Of a stretch of DNA of 48,295 bases, positions 30,786 to 39,474 are shown piece by piece; within the stretch, counting starts at the first letter, position 1; every line of letters begins with the position of its first letter. The position numbers and the translations under genes were made by a program. The notes beneath the pieces are model-generated. The model saw nothing but the letters and a program-made list of their open reading frames with translations, searched no databases and was not told where the DNA came from. The stretch comes from a virus, in the IMG/VR virus record IMGVR_UViG_3300045243_000033, positions 1 to 48,295 of that record; one strand, 5' to 3'.

Positions 30786-31891
30786 TTGGCCGTCTTCTCC
30801 TTCTCGCGGGCGCGCCGCGACCCCTGCGGGTCGTCGCGCTCCCAGGAGTCCAGGAGCTCCTCGTTGCCGTTCGAGGCTTCGCCGTCGGAGCGACCCCGCT
30901 CAGAGAGGTCGATCATGCCCTCGCACTGCTCCAGGATCTTCCCGACGGTGTCATGGGCATCGATCTTGGTGCCGTTCGAGAGCTCGATCTGCGCCTTCTC
31001 GCCCTTCAGGACGGGCTCGGCGAGATCGACGATGGCCGGAGGCACACCGGCCTCCAGAAGCTTGTCGCGCTTGGCCTCGTAGCGCTCCTTCGCGAGCTCG
31101 GCGCGCGCCGCGGCCGCCTGCTCGCGGGCAGTCTTCGCGTCGGACTTCGCGAGCTCGATGGCCTCGCGGTCTTCCTTGGAGAGCGTCGCCGGGACCGGCT
31201 CCTCCTTCACCTTGCCGGGCTCGGTCTCCTTGCCCTCCTCCTCGAGGATGCGGGCCAGAGCCTGCTCCATCTCCTCGTCCGAGATGTCGGCGTCCTTGAG
31301 GGCGGCGGCCGCTTCCTTGCCGCCCTTCTTCGCCAGAGCCTGGAAGGTGGCCTTCTCCGTGTCGCTGAGTCCGCTCACGGGATCGGAGAATGATTCCCCT
31401 GACAGATCGATCACTCCCGCCGACTTAGCGGCGTCGGAGAGTGCGACCTTCTCCCAGGGCTTCATTCCCTTGATCACCGGGTTGAGCGTTCCGGCGACGT
31501 GCTCGATGAACGGTGCCTCGGGATCGGTGCAATCGATGCGGGCCGAGACACCCAGCTTCGGGTTGTCGTCGACCAGCTTCGCCCCGTCCTCGGAGAGCTC
31601 GAGGGTGATGTAGAGCCCATCGCCAGCCAGATCCATCGCCTTGACCTCGCCCCGGTACTTCTCCGGGTCATCGACGTGCTTGTTTTCCGAGTCGACGAGG
31701 ACGTAGGGCACCTGGTCGAGCTTGCCGGCGGCGAAGTTCGCCACCAGCTTCGACAGGTACTCCTGGTTGAAGTCGAGCCTCTCGCCCTCGTGCTCGACGG
31801 TGCTCAGCGGGAGGAGCTGCTTGCGGAACAGGTGCTTGCCGACCTGCTGCGCCTTGCCCTCGCTGAACGGGAGATGCAGTGCCTTAGACAC
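30782..31891 (-). CDS. Prohead protease fused to scaffold
   Basis: 369 residues from GTG 31891; the open frame further upstream lacks protein-like sequence. Residues 1-150 resemble Mu I/Z-type prohead protease: LPLSTVEHEGERLDFNQEYL, VPYVLVDSENKHVDDPEKYR, GEVKAMDL, LELSEDGAKLVDDNPKLGVS. Residues 190-330 are a charged coiled-coil scaffold (SKEDREAIELAKSDAKTARE), ending in a basic peptide. The protein likely guides capsid assembly then cleaves it. Confidence 0.8.
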   Translation of the reverse strand: MSKALHLPFSEGKAQQVGKHLFRKQLLPLSTVEHEGERLDFNQEYLSKLVANFAAGKLDQVPYVLVDSENKHVDDPEKYRGEVKAMDLAGDGLYITLELSEDGAKLVDDNPKLGVSARIDCTDPEAPFIEHVAGTLNPVIKGMKPWEKVALSDAAKSAGVIDLSGESFSDPVSGLSDTEKATFQALAKKGGKEAAAALKDADISDEEMEQALARILEEEGKETEPGKVKEEPVPATLSKEDREAIELAKSDAKTAREQAAAARAELAKERYEAKRDKLLEAGVPPAIVDLAEPVLKGEKAQIELSNGTKIDAHDTVGKILEQCEGMIDLSERGRSDGEASNGNEELLDSWERDDPQGSRRAREKEKTAK

Positions 31892-32240
31892 GATCGGGAA
31901 GGTAGGAACGCGTTCGGATCGCCCGCTTCCGCCAACCGACGGACTCGGTGCCGTCGCCCTGATTGGGCTCCGGCTCTGGCGCTTACTTAGGGCAACCAGA
32001 GCGCAATGCCCCCTTTCGTCGATCCCAGCTCTTGGCTCCATCTCACCCACGGCACTGCCTCTGTTTCGCGCAGCGCAAGACCGTTGCCCCTCTAACGGGC
32101 TAGCGACCGACTCGGGATCCGTAGCGTCAGGCCAGCGGGAGTCGGCGGGCGGGGTGGCCGCTCACAGAAACGACCGCCACGGCAAGTAGAGTGGAGCGGC
32201 GTTTCTTCATCCACGCAGGAGTCTGATCTCGGCTCCCGAC
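31892..32240 (-). other. Non-coding interval before the structural genes, candidate late promoter
   Basis: Between the terminator at 32241-32267 and the protease GTG at 31891 no convincing gene is seen. A 27-codon ORF (32127-32210, MKKRRSTLLAVAVVSV...) looks like an isolated signal-like peptide and is doubtful. A promoter driving the head and tail genes would be expected here, since a terminator stands just upstream, but no clear -35/-10 pair was found. Confidence 0.4.
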
Positions 32241-32267
32241 GGAAAAACTGCCCCGCTCCGGCGGGGC
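32241..32267 (-). terminator. Intrinsic terminator
   Basis: On the minus strand GCCCCGC (32267-32261), loop CGGA and GCGGGGC (32256-32250) form a perfect 7-bp GC stem, followed by AGTTTTTCC (32249-32241). This is a standard Rho-independent terminator and the clearest one in the window. It separates the tRNA/HNH/fibre segment from the head and tail genes. Confidence 0.85.
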
Positions 32268-32328
32268 TTCGTCGTTCAGGGGCGGAGAGGGCGGCGCCCT
32301 CCAAGGACCGCCGGGACCGCAGGGGGTT

Positions 32329-32475
32329 CTAGGCGGTCCTCGTTCGCGAGGAGGACGATCGACTTCGGCGGCCGATCACTCCCGAGAAGAGCGGAGAGCC
32401 GTCGGGAGCAATGCCTGTCTGGGTCAGACCGGCCCCACGACACCAGTCCTCACACTGCTGGCGAGTGATCTTCAT
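32329..32475 (-). CDS. Small hypothetical protein after the tRNA
   Basis: 48 residues from ATG 32475, nine bases after the tRNA. The first half (KITRQQCEDWCRGAGLTQTG) is protein-like; the second half is Ser/Arg-rich and may be shadow. Could be a small real gene with an unclear end. Confidence 0.35.
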   Translation of the reverse strand: MKITRQQCEDWCRGAGLTQTGIAPDGSPLFSGVIGRRSRSSSSRTRTA

Positions 32476-32483
32476 AGGCGGAA

Positions 32484-32558
32484 TAGCGCGACCGGGATTC
32501 GAACCCGGGACCTTCGGGTTATGAGCCCGACGAGCTGGCCTGGCTGCTCCACCGCGCA
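32484..32558 (-). tRNA. tRNA-Met(CAU), initiator type
   Basis: A complete 75-base cloverleaf. 5' acceptor TGCGCGG pairs with 3' TCGCGCT except at position 1:72 (T:T mismatch). The D stem is GAGC/GCTC with A11:U24; A14, G18-G19 and A21 are present. The anticodon loop CTCATAA has anticodon CAU on stem TCGGG/CCCGA with three consecutive G:C pairs next to the loop. The T stem is CCGGG/CCCGG with loop TTCGAAT. The 1:72 mismatch, A11:U24 pair and GGG/CCC stem are hallmarks of initiator tRNA. No CCA is encoded. Confidence 0.95.
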
Positions 32559-32598
32559 TCGTGGCATCGACCCTACTTGCTAGAGATGACGAAAGTCG

Positions 32599-32850
32599 CT
32601 ACGCGGCATCGTCGGCAACGGCGCGTGTCGGCGCTGCCTCAGGCCCGGTCGTCTCAGCCTCGGGCTCAGGCGCGGGCGTCAGCTCGAGCTTGCGCGTGTT
32701 GCGATCCACCTTGACACGGTGGCCCTTCTCGCAGCGCGCAGTCAGCACCCGGTCCTCGTCCAGGTCGCCGACCACCCGGACGATCTTCGCCTTGCACTTC
32801 TCGTGCGGGCACGGCGTGCCGAACGGGTCCTTGAGCTTCGCCTTGGCCAT
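32599..32850 (-). CDS. Small zinc-binding-like protein
   Basis: 83 residues from ATG 32850. Residues 13-45 have TPCPHEKCKAKIVRVVGD and LTARCEKGHRVKVDRN, a Cys/His set typical of a zinc ribbon. The C-terminal half is disordered (PAPEPEAETTGPEAAPTRAV). Possibly a transcription-related or head-associated accessory protein. Confidence 0.65.
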   Translation of the reverse strand: MAKAKLKDPFGTPCPHEKCKAKIVRVVGDLDEDRVLTARCEKGHRVKVDRNTRKLELTPAPEPEAETTGPEAAPTRAVADDAA

Positions 32851-32860
32851 GACCGGCAGC

Positions 32861-33307
32861 CTACGCAGCCATCCGGTTGCCCTGGCTGCGCATCTCGCTG
32901 GCACTGGGGGCCGCCAGGTCGATGGGCGGGCCGAAGATTGCCGCGCGCACCAGCTGGCGCAGGCGACCACCGCGGCGGGGCTTCGGGATCGCGAGCTCCA
33001 GGATCGCGCGGGCCTCCAGCCGGCGCCAGGCGAACTGGAGCGAGTCCTCGTCCTCCCATCGTCTAGCGAGCTCGATCGACAGCCGGGCATCGGAGGAGAC
33101 CGACGTGGCCACCTTCAGCTGCTCCCACTGACGGACGGCATTGCAGGCCGCCCCCTTGATCGCGTCCGAGACCGGTTGGCTCGGGCGCCCGAACCAGTGG
33201 CCGGTCGAACACGTCTTCTTCGCGCCGCTGATCGCCGAGGCGATCGCCCGCGATCGCGCCATGCCCCCTCTTACCAAAGCCGTGGCGACAGAGTTGATGT
33301 ACGTCAC
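32861..33307 (-). CDS. Hypothetical helical protein
   Basis: 148 residues from GTG 33307. Mainly helical (RSRAIASAISGAKKTC, LSIELARRWEDEDSLQFAWR, RLEARAILELAIP). No family recognised. It is coupled by GTGA to the small ORF upstream and lies in the insertion-like segment between the fibre gene and the head genes. Confidence 0.6.
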   Translation of the reverse strand: MTYINSVATALVRGGMARSRAIASAISGAKKTCSTGHWFGRPSQPVSDAIKGAACNAVRQWEQLKVATSVSSDARLSIELARRWEDEDSLQFAWRRLEARAILELAIPKPRRGGRLRQLVRAAIFGPPIDLAAPSASEMRSQGNRMAA

Positions 33308-33405
33308 GGGGGCAGCCCTCCACGCTTCTCGATGTAGTTGGCGCGAGGGGAGATGTTCAACTGCCCCTTGCGCTCCGGATGCAGGGCCGGAACGCCGTGC
33401 GCCAT
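33304..33405 (-). CDS. Very small basic ORF
   Basis: 33 residues from ATG 33405, with the stop overlapping the next GTG. Sequence MAHGVPALHPERKGQLNISP then a basic tail. Too small to classify; the coupling and a plausible peptide justify listing it with low confidence. Confidence 0.35.
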   Translation of the reverse strand: MAHGVPALHPERKGQLNISPRANYIEKRGGLPP

Positions 33406-33406
33406 G

Positions 33407-34075
33407 TCAAGCGAGGACTGGCTGCCCACTTCGATCACCTCCTCTCTGGGCAAGGAAGATGAGCAACGGACGCTTGTGTTTGCGGCGGTTGCAGGAGCTG
33501 CACGCCGCGGTGAGATTCGACCACTCCAGACTGCCTCCGGTTGCCCTGGAATCGATGTGGTCAACGTGCTCCGTGGTCCCGCCGCAATAGGCGCACGGGT
33601 CGCTACGGAGGATATTGGCGAAGGTCTCCGCAGTCTCGTCGGCTAGGAATCGCCGCCGCCCATATTCGCGCTTCGACCGCCGGTCAGCCTCCTGTCGTTG
33701 CTCCGGCGTCATCGGCTCGACCAGGTGCTCGCGCATCCGAGCTTCTAGCTGCGGGCGCCTCGTCAGGAAGTCCCGTAGCGCCTCGCGGCTCTGCCCACAG
33801 CGCCCGGCTACGCCCTTGAATGTCCGCTCTTCGGCCATGAGACGAACAAGCTCATCGTCGGGCGGCCACGATGCATCCCTGCGGCGCAGGCTCTCGCCCA
33901 TGGCCTTTCGCTCAGCGCGGCGTCGTGCGTCCGCCTCGTGACCGTGCGCACGGAGACGCGCCTTCGAGCACGCCTTGCACTGGCTCTGCGGGTAGCGCCG
34001 TCCCTTGGCGGTGCGGAAGTAGAACTCGCTCAATGGCTTCTCGGAGCCACAGGCAGTGCAGCGCTTCACGTCCAT
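33407..34075 (-). CDS. HNH endonuclease with N-terminal zinc motif
   Basis: 222 residues from ATG 34075 (GGAGG directly upstream; TTG 34096 possible). N-terminal zinc element KRCTACGSEKPLSEFYFR plus QCKACSKARLRAHG; C-terminal HNH core DPCAYCGGTTEHVDHIDSRA, then GGSLEWSNLTAACSSCNRRK, with catalytic H in HVDHI and closing N...K. It is a probable free-standing homing-type nuclease inserted between the collagen-like fibre and the tRNA cluster, and may explain the mobile content there. Confidence 0.85.
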   Translation of the reverse strand: MDVKRCTACGSEKPLSEFYFRTAKGRRYPQSQCKACSKARLRAHGHEADARRRAERKAMGESLRRRDASWPPDDELVRLMAEERTFKGVAGRCGQSREALRDFLTRRPQLEARMREHLVEPMTPEQRQEADRRSKREYGRRRFLADETAETFANILRSDPCAYCGGTTEHVDHIDSRATGGSLEWSNLTAACSSCNRRKHKRPLLIFLAQRGGDRSGQPVLA

Positions 34076-34131
34076 CCTCCGCAGACTACGTCCCAACGAG
34101 GACAGCAGCTACCTCCCTGACCGCCCCTTCC

Positions 34132-35772
34132 CTACAAGAGCCGCTTGAGCTTCACGTGCGAGTTCGTCAGCACCTTGATGTTCTCAGCCGTCGCCGTGTT
34201 CTGCGCCCATTGGAGGGTCACCGTGCCGCCTGTTGAGCCGTTCGTGATCCAGGCCGCGAAGCCCGTCACCGAGATGCCGTTGTCCAGACCGAAGTTCATG
34301 GAGGTCGTGGTGACGAGCGTTGGCGTTGTCGCCGCGCCGACCGAGCCGATGTTCGAGAACCGGGTGATCTGGTAGGTGCAGCCGGACGGCACGGAGAGCT
34401 GGACCTTTATGTCGGCGTTCAACGACACGCCCTGGGTCAGCAGAAAAAACTCCGCGAAGTGGACCTCGTTCGCAGCCATGGCCCAGAACAGGTGGTCATC
34501 AAGCTGGAACGTGGCCGAGTTGTTGACCGTCTCGTCGGCGGTCTTGACGACCCGGCCGCTACTCCAATCCCACTCGGCCCAACCGCCCGCGCCGTCGCCG
34601 ACGTACACGAAGCCGGTGTTCGTCTCGAACCAAAGCTGGCCGGTCGAGGAGGCCGTGACGAGCCGGAGGGCGCGTGTCCCGGTAGTGGCGACCGGGCCAG
34701 CCGCCCCCGTGGCGCCCGTCGAGCCGGTTGCTCCCGTCGATCCCGTCGCTCCCGTCGCTCCGGTGGCACCAGTCGGACCCTGCGGTCCGATGAGCGACGT
34801 GGACGAACCCCAGGAGCCGCTCGTCTTTGGACCGTAGATCGAGTTGTTGTCGGTGCGGATGTAGAAGTCGCCATCGACGCCGAGGCCCGCCGAGGGCGCG
34901 CCGGAGCCCGATCGCACCGTCTTTCCGTCCGCTCCCGCGGCTCCTGTCGCCCCGGTGGATCCGGTTGCACCCGTGGAGCCCGTCGCGCCCGTTGCTCCGG
35001 TAGGACCGATGAGGCTGGTGGGCGATCCCCATGACCCGGATGCCTTCGGCCCGTAGACCGCGGTCGTGTCCGTGCGGTAGTAGAGATCGCCGTCCACGCC
35101 GAGGCCGGAGCTCGGCGCTCCTGAGCCGCTGCGCACCGTCTTGCCGTCAGCGCCAGCGGCCCCAGTGGCTCCCGTGGCCCCAGCTGCACCCGTCGCACCG
35201 GTTGGCCCGGTCGCGCCCGTTGCTCCGGGGTCGCCGGTGTCTCCCTTGTCACCTTTCGGCCCCTGAGCGCCAGTCGCGCCTGCTGCGCCCGTCGCCCCTG
35301 TTGCGCCAGCCGGTCCAGTCGCCCCGGTGGCTCCAGGAGCCCCGTCGGCTCCGTCCGCGCCATCAGCGCCGGGATCTCCCTGATCGCCCTTGTCGCCCTT
35401 CGCTCCCGTGGCGCCGGTAGCTCCAGCGGGCCCGGTGGCGCCGGTCGCCCCTGGAGCGCCGTCGGCTCCGTCCACTCCATCGTCGCCGGGGTCGCCCTTC
35501 GGCCCGGTTGCCCCCGTCGCGCCGGTCGCCCCTGTGGGCCCGGCGTCGCCCGGATCTCCCGTGTCACCCTTCGGGCCGGGATCTCCCGGCGGACCCGTCG
35601 CGCCGACGGCGCCATCCGCTCCGTCCGCTCCATCGGCCCCGTCAGCGCCAGCCGGCCCCTCTGGACCCACGGGACCGGGCGGACCAACGTCGACGCGCTC
35701 GGTGACGTGCTGGGCTTCCTCGGTGCGTTCGACGACCTCGACCCGATCTACGACCTCGATCGTCTCGGTCAT
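34132..35772 (-). CDS. Collagen-like fibre protein
   Basis: 546 residues from ATG 35772. A short acidic head ([20 protein letters not shown]) leads to about 200 residues of Gly-X-Y triplets. Two copies of a 50-residue module beginning [12 protein letters not shown] and ending SGSWGSxTSLIGP then follow, separated by more triplets. The C-terminal 140 residues ([20 protein letters not shown] to [20 protein letters not shown]) match the fibre tip of 15364-16368. Collagen-like triplets make trimeric rods, so this is a likely head or tail fibre. Confidence 0.85.
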   Translation of the reverse strand: MTETIEVVDRVEVVERTEEAQHVTERVDVGPPGPVGPEGPAGADGADGADGADGAVGATGPPGDPGPKGDTGDPGDAGPTGATGATGATGPKGDPGDDGVDGADGAPGATGATGPAGATGATGAKGDKGDQGDPGADGADGADGAPGATGATGPAGATGATGAAGATGAQGPKGDKGDTGDPGATGATGPTGATGAAGATGATGAAGADGKTVRSGSGAPSSGLGVDGDLYYRTDTTAVYGPKASGSWGSPTSLIGPTGATGATGSTGATGSTGATGAAGADGKTVRSGSGAPSAGLGVDGDFYIRTDNNSIYGPKTSGSWGSSTSLIGPQGPTGATGATGATGSTGATGSTGATGAAGPVATTGTRALRLVTASSTGQLWFETNTGFVYVGDGAGGWAEWDWSSGRVVKTADETVNNSATFQLDDHLFWAMAANEVHFAEFFLLTQGVSLNADIKVQLSVPSGCTYQITRFSNIGSVGAATTPTLVTTTSMNFGLDNGISVTGFAAWITNGSTGGTVTLQWAQNTATAENIKVLTNSHVKLKRLL

Positions 35773-36098
35773 CGACTGACGTCCGGCGTGACCTTGACCG
35801 GGCCCCCGATCAGCGTTAGAACTCCGCCGCTGGTCGAGGTCACCTGGAGGTCGTAGTGGCCCGAGCGCAGGTTCGCTGATTGGGCGGGCGTAATCGCGGG
35901 GGTGACGTACTGATCACTGTCGATGGTCAGGCCGTCGCCGTCGGTGAGCTCGAGCAGCACCTCATCGGCGTCTGGGCTGAGTCTGACCTGCATCAGGGCC
36001 GAGGCGAGCGGGACCGGGTCGCCGTTGGTGTCGCGCCAGCGCACCTTGAACCCGGACCAGCTATCGCCGCGAACGAGCTCTATGGGGAGGATGTCCAC
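35769..36098 (-). CDS. Fibre-associated structural protein
   Basis: 109 residues from ATG 36098. [20 protein letters not shown] then [20 protein letters not shown] and [20 protein letters not shown] make the common small beta-sandwich module found before phage fibre genes (baseplate attachment type). Overlap with the collagen-like gene (ATGA) implies joint production. Confidence 0.7.
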   Translation of the reverse strand: MDILPIELVRGDSWSGFKVRWRDTNGDPVPLASALMQVRLSPDADEVLLELTDGDGLTIDSDQYVTPAITPAQSANLRSGHYDLQVTSTSGGVLTLIGGPVKVTPDVSR

Positions 36099-36165
36099 AG
36101 CCGCTCAGTCTGATTGCGGACCCAGACGTACTGCTTGAGGCGGACGTTATGCCACTAGACGGTCA

Positions 36166-36285
36166 CTACAGAGGCCAGATCCGTCGCAGTGCCCAGCGCA
36201 GCCTGGGAAAGCGAGGAGGGACGACCGAGGAATCGACGAGCCACGGCGGCACGTCGAACGTCCGAGCGATGTCGCGCCTCTCCAT
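36166..36285 (-). CDS. Small phage protein (39 residues)
   Basis: From ATG 36285 to TAG 36166. MERRDIARTFDVPPWLVDSS is protein-like and similar in tone to portal- or head-linked mini proteins with an R-D-I-A-x-x-F-x-V-P pattern; the rest is basic (FPRLRWALRRIWPL). It fills part of an otherwise 197-base gap. Function unknown. Confidence 0.5.
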   Translation of the reverse strand: MERRDIARTFDVPPWLVDSSVVPPRFPRLRWALRRIWPL

Positions 36286-36295
36286 GCAGCGGATA

Positions 36296-36901
36296 CTACG
36301 CCCCTACGAGGACACCCGCTGGCTCCCTCACGCCCACCCGATGAGGCGCACCTGGCTTGCATCTGCAGAAGGGATGGACGGTGCCGGGGTAGGCAGGACG
36401 GCCCTCGACTATGGGCGGATCCAGCACAGAGAAATTGTGGCCGTGCATCGCCCTGCAGCCCACGGTCGGATGGTCGTCGCGCCGGGAGTACCAGCCGAGC
36501 GTCAGCCCGTGGATCGCGGCCTGCTCGTCCACCTTCGCCGCAGCCTCTCGGCGCCCGCGCTCGGCGCCCAGGTGCTGGGAGAGGTAGCGGCGCTCGGCGG
36601 TAATCGAGGAGGGGTCGCTGGCGAGTCGCTTGGCGGCGTTCACCACGTACGCGGCGTGGCGAGGGAAGGCGGTGCGAGCAACCCATCCGGACGCGCTCGC
36701 CGGCATTTGGCCGAGGTCTGGCTCGATGTTCGGCGCCAGGAGCTCGAGCACGCTGCCGACGGCGGCGACCGGGATCCCGAGCACCTCGGCGGCGATCGGC
36801 GTCAGCTCGGGCTCGGGCATCCCCGAGAGGAGGAGCACGACCAACGCGGCGAGGGTGGCCTCGTCAGCCGGTGACTGCTGCTGAGCTTGGCTGGCTTCCA
36901 T
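36296..36901 (-). CDS. Mu F-like minor head protein
   Basis: 201 residues from ATG 36901, overlapping the portal end by 38 bases. The C-terminal part has the characteristic GCRAMHGHNFSVLDPP...PGTVHPFCRCKPG motif of phage Mu F-like head morphogenesis proteins. The N-terminal half is helical. Such proteins associate with the portal inside the capsid. The family's N-terminal region appears shortened. Confidence 0.75.
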   Translation of the reverse strand: MEASQAQQQSPADEATLAALVVLLLSGMPEPELTPIAAEVLGIPVAAVGSVLELLAPNIEPDLGQMPASASGWVARTAFPRHAAYVVNAAKRLASDPSSITAERRYLSQHLGAERGRREAAAKVDEQAAIHGLTLGWYSRRDDHPTVGCRAMHGHNFSVLDPPIVEGRPAYPGTVHPFCRCKPGAPHRVGVREPAGVLVGA

Positions 36902-38315
36902 TCGCCTGTTGTGCGAGCTGGCCCTGGCGCACGAGCTGCGTCGCCGCATCGACGCCGGCCTGCACCTTCGCCACCGGCGTATCGGGCGCTGAGTCGACGC
37001 GATCCTCGATTGCCTTGCGCACCTGGTCAACGTCGAGGGCGAGGTAGCCGGCGACCTTCTCCACCAGGAGGTCGATGAACTCCTGGGGCACAGCGACCGG
37101 CTGCTGGGCGCCGGCAAGCGCTTGCAGAAGGCTGAACGCCTGCTCCATCGCATCCGCCGCCGGCGGCTTGAACTTGAAGCTGGGAAAGGAGGCGCCGACA
37201 CCGAAGTTCCAGAAGACGAGATCGGCGACCGCGAATGAGCTGATCGTCGCCGCCATCTCCGTCAGCACGCCACCACGGCTGAGCTTGAAGAAGTCGATCG
37301 CGGATTCCGAGAGCGCGTAGGAGCCTTTGCCGGACCCAGCGGCCGCGGTGAGCTCCGTGAAGCCGGCCAGGACCGAGCCCACCATCTCCGCGCTCAGGTA
37401 GTCCATCGCCTGCTTGAAGACGTCGGCGCCGCGACCCGTGGACTCGAACGGCGTCACCTTCTCGTCGGGCCCGATGCCGAGCACCGAGCCGCCCTTCATC
37501 GTCGCCACCCGCTTGGCCATCTCGTCCTGCTCGTCGGGGTCTGGACTGGCGGCCTGAGCGATTGCTTTCGGGATCGTCTGGCCCTCGAGGAACGAGTACC
37601 AGAGGAAGCGAATCTTCTGCTTGGACTCGAAGATCGAGTAGGCGGTCCGCAGCGAGCTGATGCCGTAGAGCGGGTCCCGGTGCTGGCCGTGGATGTAGAC
37701 GAGTGCCTTCTGGGCTGGAATGTCCTCGCTCTCGAACCCGTCGCCCTTGCGGAAGCGCTGCCGGAAGCCCTTGAAGCTGTAGTCGTCTCGATCGCGGAGC
37801 AAGGAGCACGTGCGCGCCGGCCGGAACGCGATCTTCTTGAACGTCACCCGGCCGTCGCGGACGCGGAAGACCTTCTCGAAGTAGGCGCGTCGCAGGGTGA
37901 TCGCCGACGTCATCTGCGCGATCACCTGGTCGATGGGCGTGCTCATGCCATCGGCGTTGGCCGGCCGCTCGAGCTCGTTGCGGACGAACTCGGCCTCGCC
38001 CGAGTCGCCGTCACCGGGCTCGATCACCCACTCCGCGCTCATCAGTGGCAGCGTCAGCACCTGCTCCAGCGTCTTCGCCTTGCCGTCGTGGTCGAGCATG
38101 TACTCGAAGTCGTCCTCGCGCAGGTCCCGGGTCTCGAAGACCTTGCCGTCGTCGAAGGTGACGAACATGCGCTCGCCGGAGTAAGAGGAGCCGATCTCGC
38201 CCTCGGGCGGACCCGTCGTGATCTTCACCCGAGCCCCGTCGGCGGCGAGCTCCACGCGGCCTCTCTTGCCGTTGTGCGAGCCGTCGCGGTAGAGGATCAC
38301 TCCGGAGTCAGGCAT
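36864..38315 (-). CDS. Portal protein (Mu gp29/DUF935-like)
   Basis: 483 residues from ATG 38315. Motifs: LPLMSAEWVIEPGDGDSGEA, FEKVFRVRDGRVTFKKIAFR, YIHGQHRDPLYGISSLRTAY, EGQTIPKAIAQAASPDPDEQ and the long helix AVADLVFWNFGVG... These are typical of DUF935/Mu portal proteins, forming the dodecameric ring for packaging and tail docking. The extended Gln/Ala-rich C-terminus may contact the F-like protein. Confidence 0.85.
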   Translation of the reverse strand: MPDSGVILYRDGSHNGKRGRVELAADGARVKITTGPPEGEIGSSYSGERMFVTFDDGKVFETRDLREDDFEYMLDHDGKAKTLEQVLTLPLMSAEWVIEPGDGDSGEAEFVRNELERPANADGMSTPIDQVIAQMTSAITLRRAYFEKVFRVRDGRVTFKKIAFRPARTCSLLRDRDDYSFKGFRQRFRKGDGFESEDIPAQKALVYIHGQHRDPLYGISSLRTAYSIFESKQKIRFLWYSFLEGQTIPKAIAQAASPDPDEQDEMAKRVATMKGGSVLGIGPDEKVTPFESTGRGADVFKQAMDYLSAEMVGSVLAGFTELTAAAGSGKGSYALSESAIDFFKLSRGGVLTEMAATISSFAVADLVFWNFGVGASFPSFKFKPPAADAMEQAFSLLQALAGAQQPVAVPQEFIDLLVEKVAGYLALDVDQVRKAIEDRVDSAPDTPVAKVQAGVDAATQLVRQGQLAQQANGSQPSSAAVTG

Positions 38316-38351
38316 GGCGGCTCACCATACGGGTGCGGTCGGCGCGCTCAC

Positions 38352-38513
38352 TCATCGTCGTCGGGCGCTGGAGTGACCATGAGATGCATCGCCGGGCCTC
38401 GGGGGTGCTTGCGTCGGTCGCTCGATCGGACCCTCCATGCCGACGCCGTAGTGCTTCGCCAGTGGCCGGCCATGCTTGCGCCGCCGCCGCTTGCCCGATT
38501 GCGTCGTGTCCAT
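38352..38513 (-). CDS. Small basic hypothetical protein
   Basis: 53 residues from ATG 38513 (TGATG). A basic N-terminus (TTQSGKRRRRKHGRPLAKHY) is followed by GVGMEGPIERPTQAPPRP. The last dozen residues are doubtful. Between the portal and a DNA-binding-like gene. Function unknown. Confidence 0.45.
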   Translation of the reverse strand: MDTTQSGKRRRRKHGRPLAKHYGVGMEGPIERPTQAPPRPGDASHGHSSARRR

Positions 38514-39058
38514 CAGCGCTCCGTGAACCCGAGCGCCTCAGCCTGCTCGCGCAGCGTCTCCACCGTCTGGCGCTGAAGCTGGCGATTGGAGAACGACTGC
38601 TCGAAGGTGAGCGTCACCTTCAGCGGCGGCTCCTTCGCCGGCGCCCTACCGTTGCCCTTCGCGGCGACGCGCAGCTGGCGCGTCGAGAGGCCCTCCTGTT
38701 CGGCTCGGTCCAGGAGATCCTCCTGCTCGTCGGGCTCCATCCCAGCCAGGTCGCAATGATGCGACCACGAGAGATTCTCCCGGCGCCGGGAGATTTCGAA
38801 CTGGCCGGCGACGTAGGCCATGTTCATCAGCGACTGGATGTCGTAGCCGGTCTCCTCGATCGCCTGCACGTACTTCTCTCCGTAGGTGGTGGCGCCGTAG
38901 TTCAGCCAGTCGCCGATCCACCACTGGGTCGCGCGAGCGATCTGGCCGAGCTGCAGGCCCGCCTCCCGCCACTCCTCGAAGCTCATGTTTGGCTCCGGCT
39001 GCCAGCCGACCGGGCTGACCTCACCACGCTGCTTCTCGATCACTGCCACGTTGCTCAC
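38513..39058 (-). CDS. Putative DNA-binding protein of the packaging region
   Basis: 181 residues from ATG 39058 (ATGA). The pattern SFEEWREAGLQLGQIARATQ, WWIGDWLNYG..., SRRRENLSWSHHCDLAGMEP, LLDRAEQEGLSTRQLRVAAK occurs in a widespread phage and actinobacterial family of helix-turn-helix proteins (LSTRELR motif). Role may be packaging-associated or regulatory. Confidence 0.7.
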   Translation of the reverse strand: MSNVAVIEKQRGEVSPVGWQPEPNMSFEEWREAGLQLGQIARATQWWIGDWLNYGATTYGEKYVQAIEETGYDIQSLMNMAYVAGQFEISRRRENLSWSHHCDLAGMEPDEQEDLLDRAEQEGLSTRQLRVAAKGNGRAPAKEPPLKVTLTFEQSFSNRQLQRQTVETLREQAEALGFTER

Positions 39059-39474
39059 GCTGCCTTCCTTTCCAAGTTGTCCAGCATCGCCTCCAGGGTC
39101 CAGTCCACCGTCAGCGAGGGCCCGGCTTGCTCGTCGACCCGCGGATCGTCCTCCCAGCGGCTTTCGTCATAGACGACCCGCTGGCCCGTGAGTGCGTGCT
39201 CGGCCACCATGTCGCAGCAGCTCGCGAGCGACGGGCGGAACGGGTACTCGACGATGAAGGTGGCGCGCATCGAGCGCTGCAGGTCCATGGTCCCGTGCTG
39301 GCCTGCGCGCACGAGCTTGCCGAAGCTCCGGCCGCCCTGCACAAGCGCCTCGCCGGTCTCGCGGAAGTAGAAGCACTCGCGGCCGCGCCCCTCGGCCTCG
39401 ATGTGCGTGACCATCCGCTCGGCGACCTCCTGGGCCTTGGTGTCGGCGACGGCGGTAGTAATTATTACTTCCAC
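39055..39474 (-). CDS. Hypothetical protein, late unit
   Basis: 139 residues from GTG 39474, starting inside the terminase C-terminus. VADTKAQEVAERMVTHIEAE, FRETGEALVQGGRSFGKLVR, MRATFIVEYPFRPSLASCCD. No clear family, although the combination of basic helix and strand core suggests nucleic acid contact. Coupled to the next gene by ATGA. Confidence 0.6.
   Translation of the reverse strand: MEVIITTAVADTKAQEVAERMVTHIEAEGRGRECFYFRETGEALVQGGRSFGKLVRAGQHGTMDLQRSMRATFIVEYPFRPSLASCCDMVAEHALTGQRVVYDESRWEDDPRVDEQAGPSLTVDWTLEAMLDNLERKAA

Noticed and set aside
32127-32210. 27-residue ORF with signal-like N-terminus
   Set aside because: Too short, no clear ribosome binding site, and it lies just after a terminator; not enough support.
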